Under the pieces are notes generated by a model, which ran no database searches, was not told the DNA's origin, and saw nothing but the letters and a program-made list of their open reading frames with translations. Both the position numbers and the translations under genes were made by a program. From Enterococcus_D sp050529585 (GTDB lineage Bacteria > Bacillota > Bacilli > Lactobacillales > Enterococcaceae), in contig NZ_CP172882.1 of NCBI RefSeq assembly GCF_050529585.1, positions 1,674,001 through 1,738,000 on the forward strand: DNA of 64,000 nucleotides. The letters are read 5' to 3'. Shown piece by piece: positions 15,268 through 23,259 of the stretch. The first letter of the stretch is position 1; each line of letters starts with the position of its first letter.

Positions 15268-16797
15268 TTAGGCGCGAATCAAATGATCGAACGCACCCAA
15301 TGCTGCAGTGGCACCTGAACCCATCGAAATGATGATTTGCTTATATGCACTATCGGTACAATCCCCCGCAGCAAAAACACCTTCAATGTTGGTGGCACCT
15401 CGTTTGTCTACGACGATTTCATTGTTCGGATTCAAAACGACGCGGTCTTGCAGCCATTCTGTATTGGGCATTAAGCCAATCAAAATAAAGACACCTTCAA
15501 CAGCCAATGTGAATTCGCCGTTTGATTCACGATCTGTATAAGTCAATTGCTCAACATGATCTGATCCAGTGATTTCTTTGGTTGCTGCATTTGTGATCAC
15601 CGTGACATTATCTAGTGTCTGCAATCTGTTTTGCAAGACCAAATCAGCTTTTAACTCTGGTAAAAATTCCAATACATAGACATGCTTCGCCATTCCGGCC
15701 AAATCGATGGCTGCCTCGATCCCTGAGTTTCCGCCACCGATCACAGCTACTTCTTTCCCAGCAAATAAAGGCCCATCACAATGGGGACAATAGGCAACCC
15801 CTTTGTTTTTGAACTCTTTTTCGCCGGGTACATTGATGTTGCGCCAGCGGGCACCAGTGGCTAAAATCGCCGTTTTGGTTTGTAAAACGGCACCGTTTTC
15901 TAATTCCACTTCAACATAATCGTTGCGGCGGATATCTTTGGCACGTTGCCCTTTCATCACGTCGACATTGTATTCATTGACATGTTCTTCCACTTGACGC
16001 ATCAACTTAGGGCCTTCTGTGTATAGGGTACCGATCATGTTCTCGATCCCTAATGTTTCCATGACTTGACCACCAAATGTTTCAACGACCATACCAGTTT
16101 TGATGCCTTTACGGGCCGCATAAACAGCCGCGCTACTACCGGCAGGGCCACCGCCTACGACAAGAACATCAAAGATTTCTTTGTCAGCAAATACTTCTTT
16201 ACTTGTTGGACCTGCAGCTTTTTCAATCAATTGTTCAATCGTCTGACGACCACTGGCAAATTCTTCATTGTCTAAAAAGACAGTTGGAACCGCCATGATT
16301 TTCTTTTGATCGATCTCGTCTTTGAACATACCGCCTTCAATCATAGTATGACTGATGTTTGGATTCAAAACAGCCATAATATTCAACGCTTGGACAACGT
16401 CTGGGCAGTTATGACAAGTCAAACTAACATACGTCTCAAAGTGCAGTGGCTGATCGATTGCTTTGATTTGCTTTTGCACTGCTTCTTCAATTTTCGGTGG
16501 ACGACCGCTGACTTGCAATAGTGCCAGAATAAATGAAGTAAACTCATGTCCCAAAGGTAATCCAGCAAAGACGATACCGCTCGACTGACCAGGTTGTTCG
16601 ATCGTAAAACTCGGTGTCCGTTCTAAAACCTGTTCTTGGATCGTGATTTTATCCGACATTTCAGCAATTTCTGTTAGAAAATCCCGGACTTTCACAGAAC
16701 TTTCATCTGCACCTAATGAAGCCGTAAAAACAACCTCCGCTTCTAGCAGAGCCAAATATTGGGTTAATTGATCTTTGATTCCTTTATCTAATCCCAT
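15268..16797 (-). CDS. ahpF: Alkyl hydroperoxide reductase subunit F
   Basis: A 509-residue flavoprotein disulfide reductase that passes electrons from NADH to AhpC. The N-terminal thioredoxin-like domain carries C-H-N-C (Cys128, Cys131). The FAD loop G-G-G-P-A-G is at 215-220, the redox pair C-P-H-C at 337-340, and the NAD loop G-G-G-N-S-G just after it. It lies nine bases after ahpC in the same transcript, the usual order, and is followed by a strong terminator. Full length. Confidence 0.96.
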   Translation of the reverse strand: MGLDKGIKDQLTQYLALLEAEVVFTASLGADESSVKVRDFLTEIAEMSDKITIQEQVLERTPSFTIEQPGQSSGIVFAGLPLGHEFTSFILALLQVSGRPPKIEEAVQKQIKAIDQPLHFETYVSLTCHNCPDVVQALNIMAVLNPNISHTMIEGGMFKDEIDQKKIMAVPTVFLDNEEFASGRQTIEQLIEKAAGPTSKEVFADKEIFDVLVVGGGPAGSSAAVYAARKGIKTGMVVETFGGQVMETLGIENMIGTLYTEGPKLMRQVEEHVNEYNVDVMKGQRAKDIRRNDYVEVELENGAVLQTKTAILATGARWRNINVPGEKEFKNKGVAYCPHCDGPLFAGKEVAVIGGGNSGIEAAIDLAGMAKHVYVLEFLPELKADLVLQNRLQTLDNVTVITNAATKEITGSDHVEQLTYTDRESNGEFTLAVEGVFILIGLMPNTEWLQDRVVLNPNNEIVVDKRGATNIEGVFAAGDCTDSAYKQIIISMGSGATAALGAFDHLIRA

Positions 16798-16806
16798 TTG
16801 CGCCTC

Positions 16807-17370
16807 CTATATTTTCCCTACTAGGTCTAAGCTAGGTGTTAATGTATCTTCGCCTTCTTTCCATTTGGCAGGACATACTTCGCCTGGATGGGTGCGTACA
16901 TATTGCGCAGCACGTATCTTATCGATCAAACCACTTGCATCTCGACCGATACCATCGGCATTGATTTCCACTGTTTGGACGACGCCATCAGGGTCAATAA
17001 TAAATGTACCCCGTTGTGACAAACCAGATGCTTCATCTAAAACATCAAAAATCTCAGAAATGACATGAGATGGATCAGCAATCATGATATATTCGATTTT
17101 GTTGATTGCATCAGAATGATCATGCCAAGCTTTGTGGACATAATGGGTGTCTGTTGAAACTGAATATACTTCTGTACCCAATTCTTTTAAAGCATGGTAT
17201 TGATCTTGTAAGTCTTCTAATTCTGTTGGACAAACAAATGAAAAATCTGCCGGGTAAAAACAAACGACATTCCATTTCCCTTTAAAATCTTCCGATGAAA
17301 CATCGATAAATTTCCCATCGTGATAAGCTTGTGCTTCGAATGAACCAATTTCTTTTCCAATTAATGACAT
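16807..17370 (-). CDS. ahpC: Alkyl hydroperoxide reductase subunit C (2-Cys peroxiredoxin)
   Basis: A 187-residue typical 2-Cys peroxiredoxin that reduces H2O2, alkyl hydroperoxides and peroxynitrite. Peroxidatic Cys47 lies in F-V-C-P-T-E-L and resolving Cys166 in G-E-V-C-P-A-K-W. It is first in the ahpCF operon. The region upstream has a sigma-A promoter and a PerR-like box between promoter and ribosome site, which suggests derepression by peroxide. Confidence 0.97.
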   Translation of the reverse strand: MSLIGKEIGSFEAQAYHDGKFIDVSSEDFKGKWNVVCFYPADFSFVCPTELEDLQDQYHALKELGTEVYSVSTDTHYVHKAWHDHSDAINKIEYIMIADPSHVISEIFDVLDEASGLSQRGTFIIDPDGVVQTVEINADGIGRDASGLIDKIRAAQYVRTHPGEVCPAKWKEGEDTLTPSLDLVGKI

Positions 17371-17384
17371 ATCATTTCCTCCAA

Positions 17385-17399
17385 TTAGAATAATTATTT
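17385..17399. promoter_or_regulatory. PerR-like operator upstream of ahpC
   Basis: AAATAATTATTCTAA (minus strand) matches 12 of 14 informative positions of the TTATAATNATTATAA PerR box. It lies between the -10 region and the start codon. A second partly matching AT-rich inverted region overlaps the -10. Confidence 0.6.
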
Positions 17400-17417
17400 G
17401 AGAATAATCTCTCTTAA

Positions 17418-17446
17418 TTATTAGACTAATTCACTGAAAATTGCAA
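17418..17446 (-). promoter_or_regulatory. Promoter of ahpCF
   Basis: TTGCAA (17446-17441), 17 bp, TAATAA (17423-17418) on the minus strand, overlapping AT-rich operator-like sequence. Confidence 0.6.
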
Positions 17447-17605
17447 TAGTATCCGCATAATTCATTTATCTAAATTATTTTCTCCTCATAAACAAGCATT
17501 TTAGTTCCGTCATAAACAAAAATAGTATATCATTTTATCTTTACGTTTCATTTCTCTTTTCCAATTATTGACGCTTCATTCTCAATTACAAATTCTATTC
17601 TCATT

Positions 17606-17641
17606 TACAAAAAAATCCCTCTCTTGATCAAGAGAGGGATT
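17606..17641 (-). terminator. Terminator of DUF4649 gene
   Basis: The palindrome AATCCCTCTCTTGATCAAGA plus its remaining arm is followed by seven T on the minus strand, a few bases after the stop codon. Confidence 0.9.
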
Positions 17642-17647
17642 AAGTGA

Positions 17648-17863
17648 TTAAGATTCATTCTTTTGTGTGGTTAAAAAATTGAACAGACCACCTATCGTTG
17701 CTTCTGGTAAATCAAGTTTTACATCATCCAAGCGCACTTCTTCAACAGGATAATGATCTTGGAATGGCGGCACTTCTAAATATTGACTTGCCAAAAATGC
17801 TTTTGCACTATCAAAATGTGCTGTTTCCTTACTGCCGTTTTTGATATATTGTATCTCTAACAT
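17648..17863 (-). CDS. DUF4649 family protein (71 aa)
   Basis: A small acidic soluble protein resembling the streptococcal/enterococcal DUF4649 family, with no assigned function. It opens with the M-L-E-I-Q-Y-I pattern and contains a Phe-Asp-Ser segment and a D-H-Y-P-V-E-E-V-R-L centre. The ATG at 17863 has AGAGGAAAA upstream and is preferred to a start nine codons earlier. It is monocistronic with its own terminator. The family name rests on general resemblance. Confidence 0.7.
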   Translation of the reverse strand: MLEIQYIKNGSKETAHFDSAKAFLASQYLEVPPFQDHYPVEEVRLDDVKLDLPEATIGGLFNFLTTQKNES

Positions 17864-17993
17864 AGCTTTTCCTCTTTTCTTGTCTAACACATCTATAAAA
17901 TAACCAGACGATCTTCATTCAATCTTATGGTTACTGTGATTATAATCCTGCAACAAGAGGAAGTAAAGCAATCTTGTTCCTTGAAAGAGCATT

Positions 17994-18965
17994 TTACTTT
18001 TGACGCTTTTGGCTGAATTGCTCTAAAAAGAAATCTTGTAAAACACCACCAATCACAAAAATCACCCAAGAATACGCCCATGCATGAAAAACAAAAGACC
18101 AAATCAAGTAACCCGCAACAATCAGCGGCCAATAAACGGTGTGGAAAAAGACGACTTTTCCTGCTGCTTCACCATATTTATGATGTGTTGCCCGCGCGCC
18201 TGGTTGATCTTCATCACGAATAAAATACGTTTCATTGACTAGTTTCGCATAACCTGATCGAATCACGCTGACATAGACGATGAAAAAAACACCGACAGCA
18301 ACCATCATCAAGAACATTGCAATCCCATAAGGTGTATCGTAATAAAAGATACTGCTCATAAAAATTGGCGCCAATGAGAAAATACACAACCCGATACCTA
18401 AGACCAAACCGATGCGAAAACTTTTTTCATAATCTTCCAATTGTTGACGGGCCATGCGCTTGATTTCATTAGAAATGAACCGATCATCCATTCTTTTACG
18501 ATTCTCCGCATACTTTAAAGCAGAGCTAATAATAAACCCAACACCAATGGCCACGAATACAGGCAACATCACTATACCAAGACTTGGCGAATCTAACCCA
18601 ACAAAAAAGGAAAAAATCGCAAATGCCGAAATACATAGACCAATACCTGTCGACAAGTATAATGCAAAATACCTGACCGTTTTCCAGTAATCAAAGGCCT
18701 CTTCACCACTAATTGCATGCGCCCAATCACTTTCATTAGGTTCGTCCTCCTCAGGAGAAATATCTAATGCTTGCAGCAATTCATCTACAGAACCAAATTC
18801 ACTGATGACAGCACCGATTGCTTCGTGTTCACTCTTTCCCTGACTGATCAATTCATGATAATGGTCTTCCATGATCGCGGAAAGATCCTCTTTGGCTTTC
18901 TTGGTTTCCGGTGTGACTGGAACACTCAAGAATAAAGTGTCTAAATAATCGTGTATAGTTTTCAT
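17994..18965 (-). CDS. Permease-prefix-domain membrane protein
   Basis: A 323-residue protein. The first 70 residues form a cytoplasmic helical domain of the permease prefix type (short helices ending E-F-G-S-V-D-E-L-L-Q-A-L). An acidic linker and about seven membrane helices follow, in pairs at roughly 95-155, 185-235 and 270-310. It overlaps the upstream PadR regulator by four bases (ATGA). Such PadR plus prefix-domain pairs often control membrane-stress or export functions, but no transport motif is visible and the activity is unknown. Confidence 0.75.
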   Translation of the reverse strand: MKTIHDYLDTLFLSVPVTPETKKAKEDLSAIMEDHYHELISQGKSEHEAIGAVISEFGSVDELLQALDISPEEDEPNESDWAHAISGEEAFDYWKTVRYFALYLSTGIGLCISAFAIFSFFVGLDSPSLGIVMLPVFVAIGVGFIISSALKYAENRKRMDDRFISNEIKRMARQQLEDYEKSFRIGLVLGIGLCIFSLAPIFMSSIFYYDTPYGIAMFLMMVAVGVFFIVYVSVIRSGYAKLVNETYFIRDEDQPGARATHHKYGEAAGKVVFFHTVYWPLIVAGYLIWSFVFHAWAYSWVIFVIGGVLQDFFLEQFSQKRQK

Positions 18966-19294
18966 TTGGCTCCTCCTTGTAAGAACTGGTCAACGACCAC
19001 TTTGGTCTGTTGCCATTCCGTGCGTTTTTCTTGTAAAGTTTGCTTGCCTGCTGCCGTGATTTGATAGTATGTCCGTTTCTTTCCATGGGTCACTTCACCC
19101 GGATAGGAGTGAATCAGCCCTTGCTTTTCTAAACGGGTGAAGGCAGAGTATAATGTCGTTTCTTTGATCACATATACGTCTTTGGTTCCTTCGCGGATCC
19201 GTTTAGAAATCTCATAACCATAAGAATCTTCACCTGCAAGAATAGATAGAATGATCGCATCATTGTATCCTCGAATACCGTCACTAGATATCAC
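18962..19294 (-). CDS. PadR-family transcriptional regulator
   Basis: A 110-residue winged-helix repressor of the PadR family. The motif D-S-Y-G-Y-E-I-S-K-R-I is followed by E-T-T-L-Y-S-A-F-T-R-L-E and the wing K-K-R-T-Y-Y-Q-I-T-A-A-G. GTG at 19294 has AGGAGG six bases upstream and is preferred to the longer TTG start. A long inverted repeat covers its promoter, so it is probably autoregulated. It is coupled to the membrane protein gene downstream, the likely target or effector partner. Confidence 0.88.
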   Translation of the reverse strand: MISSDGIRGYNDAIILSILAGEDSYGYEISKRIREGTKDVYVIKETTLYSAFTRLEKQGLIHSYPGEVTHGKKRTYYQITAAGKQTLQEKRTEWQQTKVVVDQFLQGGAK

Positions 19295-19318
19295 ACGATC
19301 CCTCCTCAATTACTCCAT

Positions 19319-19358
19319 CTGTCGTAATAATTATAAAACAATTACTACGACAGGTAAA
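19319..19358 (-). promoter_or_regulatory. PadR operator overlapping promoter
   Basis: CTGTCGTAATAATT (19319-19332) and AATTACTACGACAG (19340-19353) form an imperfect inverted repeat. The -10 TATAAT lies inside it (minus strand, 19335-19330), with TTTACC 17 bp upstream. A repressor bound here would block RNA polymerase. Confidence 0.7.
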
Positions 19359-19410
19359 GTAAAATCATTGAAGTTCTTAAATATCAGTCTTAAGTCTTAT
19401 ACTTGACCAT

Positions 19411-19443
19411 AAAAAAAAGAAGTGATGCATCATCACTTCTTTC
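19411..19443 (-). terminator. Terminator of the siderophore ABC operon
   Basis: AAGAAGTGATG / CATCACTTCTT hairpin with a T-run on the minus strand. Confidence 0.9.
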
Positions 19444-19463
19444 CTGCCTATTTATCCAATTGC

Positions 19464-20441
19464 TCACTCAACAGCTGGTTGGACATCTGCCAACATTCGC
19501 TCGATCGATTCGATTCCTGATCCAGCTAAATACCAAACTTCAGCGTCTAATGTAATGATTCGATCATTCTGACCCGCATTTGTTTCTTGGACGATTTCAT
19601 TGCTGATGAACGCCGATTGCGATTCTTCTCCGCCAATTGCCTGGCTACGATCAATGACAAATAACAAATCCGGATTTTTTTCTAACAAATATTCGTATGA
19701 AATACTTTCCCCGTGTGTTGACGCTTCTATCGTATCATCCACTGGAACAAAACCAAAAGTATCATATAAAATACTATACCGAGAGCCAGGGCCGAACGCT
19801 GAGAGGTTGCCTTCGTTGACCATCACTACCAGAGCCGACAAGCCACTTTCTTCAGCATTAGCACTCAGGGTATCGATTTGACCTTGCAGATCTGCCAACT
19901 GACGCTGTGCTTCTTCCTCTTTGCCAAAGATTTCAGCTAATGTTTGAATATTCTTTTCAATCGATGTCCATGTATCGTTATTGTCAACGTTTAAGAAAAG
20001 TGTTGGTGCGATCGATGCCAATTGCTCTTGATAGTCTCTTTGACGACCAGAGATGATGATCAAGTCCGGTTGCAGTTGATTGATTTTTTCTAAATCGGGC
20101 TCTTTGATCCCCCCGGCTGATTCAATATCAGCAAAATCTGATAAATATTCAGGCAGATTGCTGGTGGCAGCTCCAATTACGCGATCACCTACACCAAGGA
20201 CACGCATCGTATCCAAGGCACTATTGTCAAAAACGATGACTTTTTCTGGTTGATAAGGTACAGTCACTGTGCCGTTGCTATCAGTAACCTCTATGTCAGT
20301 TGGTGTTTCTTCTTTTGATTCTTTTGTCTGTGTTGCTGTTGTTCCCGATGATTGGCTTTCTCCTTGTGCTGTGTTATCTCCACAAGCGACCAAACCCAAA
20401 AACATCCCAATCGTTATGACGCCAATAGCTATTTTTTTCAT
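19464..20441 (-). CDS. Iron-siderophore ABC transporter substrate-binding lipoprotein
   Basis: A 325-residue lipoprotein of the FhuD/FatB/YclQ class. The signal peptide ends in L-V-A-C-G with the lipid Cys at residue 20. A Ser/Thr/Glu-rich linker follows, then the periplasmic-binding fold with V-I-V-F-D-N-S-A-L-D-T-M. Order of the operon (two permeases, ATPase, binding protein) equals B. subtilis yclNOPQ, a catecholate (petrobactin) importer, so a catecholate siderophore is likely. No siderophore synthesis genes are seen. Start follows AGGAGG. Confidence 0.88.
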   Translation of the reverse strand: MKKIAIGVITIGMFLGLVACGDNTAQGESQSSGTTATQTKESKEETPTDIEVTDSNGTVTVPYQPEKVIVFDNSALDTMRVLGVGDRVIGAATSNLPEYLSDFADIESAGGIKEPDLEKINQLQPDLIIISGRQRDYQEQLASIAPTLFLNVDNNDTWTSIEKNIQTLAEIFGKEEEAQRQLADLQGQIDTLSANAEESGLSALVVMVNEGNLSAFGPGSRYSILYDTFGFVPVDDTIEASTHGESISYEYLLEKNPDLLFVIDRSQAIGGEESQSAFISNEIVQETNAGQNDRIITLDAEVWYLAGSGIESIERMLADVQPAVE

Positions 20442-20461
20442 TGTTTCCTCCTAAAATTTTT

Positions 20462-21220
20462 TTATGTGAACGGATAGCAGAAATAGCTATCTTCCACTTG
20501 TACCAATTTGATGGGTAATTCATATAATTCGGACAAAAGATCTTCTTGAATGATCTCCGCCGTTGTACCAGATCGTAAAACCTGTCCATTTTTCATAGCT
20601 ACGATATATTCTGCGTAGCGAGCAGCGTAATTGATGTCGTGTAATACGATCACCACTGTCTTCTTTTCTGATTGCACTAAGTCGGTTAAATTGCGCATCA
20701 ACTGCGTTGCATGCTTCAAGTCTAGATTGTTTAGGGGCTCATCTAGCAAGATGTAATCAGTTTCTTGGGCCAAAACCATTGCCAGGTAAACACGTTGTAA
20801 TTGCCCCCCAGACAATTCATGGATCGACCGCTCTTTCAATTCACCCAAAGAAACTTTCCTAATGGCTTTTTCAATAATGCGCGCATCTGCAACTGTTTGT
20901 CGCCCCCGGTTATAAGGATATCGGCCAAAAGCCACGAGTTCTTTCACTGTGAGGTGGACACCATATTGGTTGCTTTGCTGTAAATAAGCCAATTTTTGTG
21001 CCAATTCCTTTGTGTGCCACTGTTTCAACTCTTTGCCGTCTAAATAGATTTCCCCTGTCCGTTCCCCCAAAACTCGACTAAGCAAAGAAAGCAACGTACT
21101 TTTACCAGCCCCATTAGGACCAATCAAAGCAATGATCTTACCTTCTGGCAAAACTAGGTTACAAGCTTTCAAAATCTGCGTTTTGCCATATGATTTATGG
21201 AGGTCAATTGTTTCAATCAT
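20462..21220 (-). CDS. Iron-siderophore ABC transporter ATP-binding protein
   Basis: A 252-residue ABC ATPase of the FepC/YclP class. Walker A G-P-N-G-A-G-K-S-T is at residues 34-42, the signature L-S-G-G-Q-L-Q-R-V near 135, Walker B Y-I-L-L-D-E-P-L-N-N-L-D near 155 and the switch His in V-L-H-D-I-N. It overlaps the upstream permease by four bases and is followed 20 bases later by the binding protein. It powers uptake at the inner membrane face. Confidence 0.93.
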   Translation of the reverse strand: MIETIDLHKSYGKTQILKACNLVLPEGKIIALIGPNGAGKSTLLSLLSRVLGERTGEIYLDGKELKQWHTKELAQKLAYLQQSNQYGVHLTVKELVAFGRYPYNRGRQTVADARIIEKAIRKVSLGELKERSIHELSGGQLQRVYLAMVLAQETDYILLDEPLNNLDLKHATQLMRNLTDLVQSEKKTVVIVLHDINYAARYAEYIVAMKNGQVLRSGTTAEIIQEDLLSELYELPIKLVQVEDSYFCYPFT

Positions 21221-22161
21221 ATTTTTTTCCTTTCTAAAATCAATTTCGTCATGAAGAAGAGACCACCTAAAAATTGAATCACACTATTGACAGTGATGTT
21301 CCAACCAAAGACTTGTTCGACAAAAAATTGACCACTAACGAGCAACAAAAAAGCAATCAATGTGCCACCGAGAAACAACCAACTGTGACGATAGGTGGGA
21401 AAGACTTGATAGGTGATCGTCACAACTACAAAGCCCAAAAAGACAGTCGGGCCAACCAATGCGGAGGCTGTTCCCGTGAGCAAGGCAATCAGAAATAGCA
21501 GCAGTCGATGAATGGCTGTCACTGATATGCCCAAACTGACAGCTTGTCGGCTGCCCAAATGAAGAACATTCAGCTCAGGTATCAAGTAAATCATGCAAAA
21601 ACAACCAAATAAGATGATGCCCGTCGCCCACAGTAAGTGGTGGGTATTGATATAATTGAAACTAGCGAATAATCTTCCCTGAAGTAAATCGTATTCATTT
21701 GGATCCATTAAAACTTGTAAAAATGTACTATAACTGCTGAACATCGTGCCGCAGACCATGCCTGCCATCAACAATAAAAATAACTGATACCCTTTTTTCT
21801 GATAAAAAAAACCGATCAGTAAACTACCAAGAATGGCTGTTGCTAAAATAGACAGCAAAAACATTTTCGTTGTTTCTTGACTCAAAATTTGGATACCACC
21901 AACGAAGAAAAACGAGATGGTTTGAATCAAGACATATAACTGATCCAATCCTAATACCCCTGGTGTCAAATAGCGGTTTTGTGTCATCGTTTGCAAAGTA
22001 AAGGTACTGAAGGAACTGGCGATTGCAACGAGGGCAAAGGCAATCAATCGTCTGCCTCGAAGCGAGAAAGCAAAAGACCAGTTTCCATAGGTATTATAGG
22101 TTAAGTATGCAATGACAGCACATAGACTTAAAAAGAGCAAGCTCCCCACTTTCACTTTCAT
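21217..22161 (-). CDS. Iron-siderophore ABC transporter permease (second)
   Basis: A 314-residue FecCD-family permease with about nine membrane helices. The start ATG at 22161 overlaps the stop of the first permease (ATGA), with GGAGG eight bases upstream inside that gene. The cytoplasmic coupling loop G-S-R-Q-A-V-S-L-G-I-S-V is visible near residue 215. It forms a heterodimer with the first permease. Confidence 0.9.
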   Translation of the reverse strand: MKVKVGSLLFLSLCAVIAYLTYNTYGNWSFAFSLRGRRLIAFALVAIASSFSTFTLQTMTQNRYLTPGVLGLDQLYVLIQTISFFFVGGIQILSQETTKMFLLSILATAILGSLLIGFFYQKKGYQLFLLLMAGMVCGTMFSSYSTFLQVLMDPNEYDLLQGRLFASFNYINTHHLLWATGIILFGCFCMIYLIPELNVLHLGSRQAVSLGISVTAIHRLLLFLIALLTGTASALVGPTVFLGFVVVTITYQVFPTYRHSWLFLGGTLIAFLLLVSGQFFVEQVFGWNITVNSVIQFLGGLFFMTKLILERKKI

Positions 22162-23105
22162 CGTACCTGCCTCCAAAACAATAGAAATAAAAATAAACTC
22201 CCGCCAATCATTCCAGCGATAACACTGACAGGCATTTCATAAGGTGCAATCACGATTCTTGCCAATATATCACAGATCAGCAGAAAACTGCTGCCCGCAA
22301 AACAAGTCAGCCAAAGATTGTTTTTTAAATGATCACCAAAGAATAGACCAATCATATTTGGTACAACGATACCTAGAAATGGCAACTGACCTACCATCAG
22401 CAAGACCACACTACTGGCAAATGCCACCAATCCCAAAACAAACAACCGCAGTAATCCATAATTGATACCTAAGCTACGCGCTACATCCTCCCCCAACCCA
22501 GCAATCGTGATTTCATAAGTCACAAAATATAAGATAGCAAAGATAGGAATGATCAGATATAACAATTCATATTGCCCCACTGTGATCGTGGCAAAATTCC
22601 CTTGCAGCCAAGAAGATACATTTTGCACCAATTGGTACCGATAAGCCAAGAAGCCACTAACAGCACCGATGATATTGCCGAACATCACACCAGCCAAAGG
22701 TAGCATCATGGGATTATTCTTAGGCAGCATTTGACTGATAGACAAAAATAGCAAGACACCCATATAAGCAAACAAGGTGGCCACTGCTGTACGCAGTAAT
22801 ATTGAGCCATTCGGTAGGAACAGCATCACCATAAGAATACCTAGTCTGGCACTATCACTTAAGCCAATTGCTTCAGCCGCCACAAATTTATTTTGTAATA
22901 AGTGCTGCATGACTTTACCGCTTAGGCTGACGATACTTCCGGCGATCACCAAGCTGATAGTCCGTGGTATTCTGACTTTAATCAAAATCATCCACGCTTC
23001 TGGTACACCCTCTAGCAACCCAGATAATGAAAGTTCATGCGTGCCAACGAATAAAGAGGCAATCATTAAACTGAAAAACAGCAGGATTAAGCTGAATCTT
23101 TTCAT
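22158..23105 (-). CDS. Iron-siderophore ABC transporter permease (first)
   Basis: A 315-residue FecCD-family permease and the first gene of the four-gene uptake operon. It has the family block I-R-I-P-R-T-I-S-L-V-I-A-G and the coupling loop G-L-G-E-D-V-A-R-S-L-G. ATG at 23105 is chosen because GGAGGGG lies just before it. The longer frame would run through the Fur-like box and is unlikely. Expression is expected under iron limitation. Confidence 0.9.
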   Translation of the reverse strand: MKRFSLILLFFSLMIASLFVGTHELSLSGLLEGVPEAWMILIKVRIPRTISLVIAGSIVSLSGKVMQHLLQNKFVAAEAIGLSDSARLGILMVMLFLPNGSILLRTAVATLFAYMGVLLFLSISQMLPKNNPMMLPLAGVMFGNIIGAVSGFLAYRYQLVQNVSSWLQGNFATITVGQYELLYLIIPIFAILYFVTYEITIAGLGEDVARSLGINYGLLRLFVLGLVAFASSVVLLMVGQLPFLGIVVPNMIGLFFGDHLKNNLWLTCFAGSSFLLICDILARIVIAPYEMPVSVIAGMIGGSLFLFLLFWRQVR

Positions 23106-23125
23106 TTTCCCCTCCATCTCGTAAT

Positions 23126-23140
23126 TGATAACGATTCTCA
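23126..23140. promoter_or_regulatory. Fur-type operator
   Basis: TGAGAATCGTTATCA (minus strand) closely matches the 7-1-7 Fur box TGATAATNATTATCA. It lies about 20 bases before the start of the siderophore operon, next to a TTATAA -10-like element. Confidence 0.8.
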
Positions 23141-23187
23141 TTCTCTTTATAAGAGTACTTGATAATGAAATAAATCACAAGACTTTT

Positions 23188-23227
23188 TTTCAAAAAAAAA
23201 ATAAACCTACAAAAAACGTAGGTTTAC
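23188..23227 (-). terminator. Terminator of the FAD oxidoreductase gene
   Basis: AAACCTAC / GTAGGTTT hairpin, followed by ten T on the minus strand. Confidence 0.9.
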
Positions 23228-23259
23228 AATCAAGGTGCATCATTTAGCATAACGTTGCT

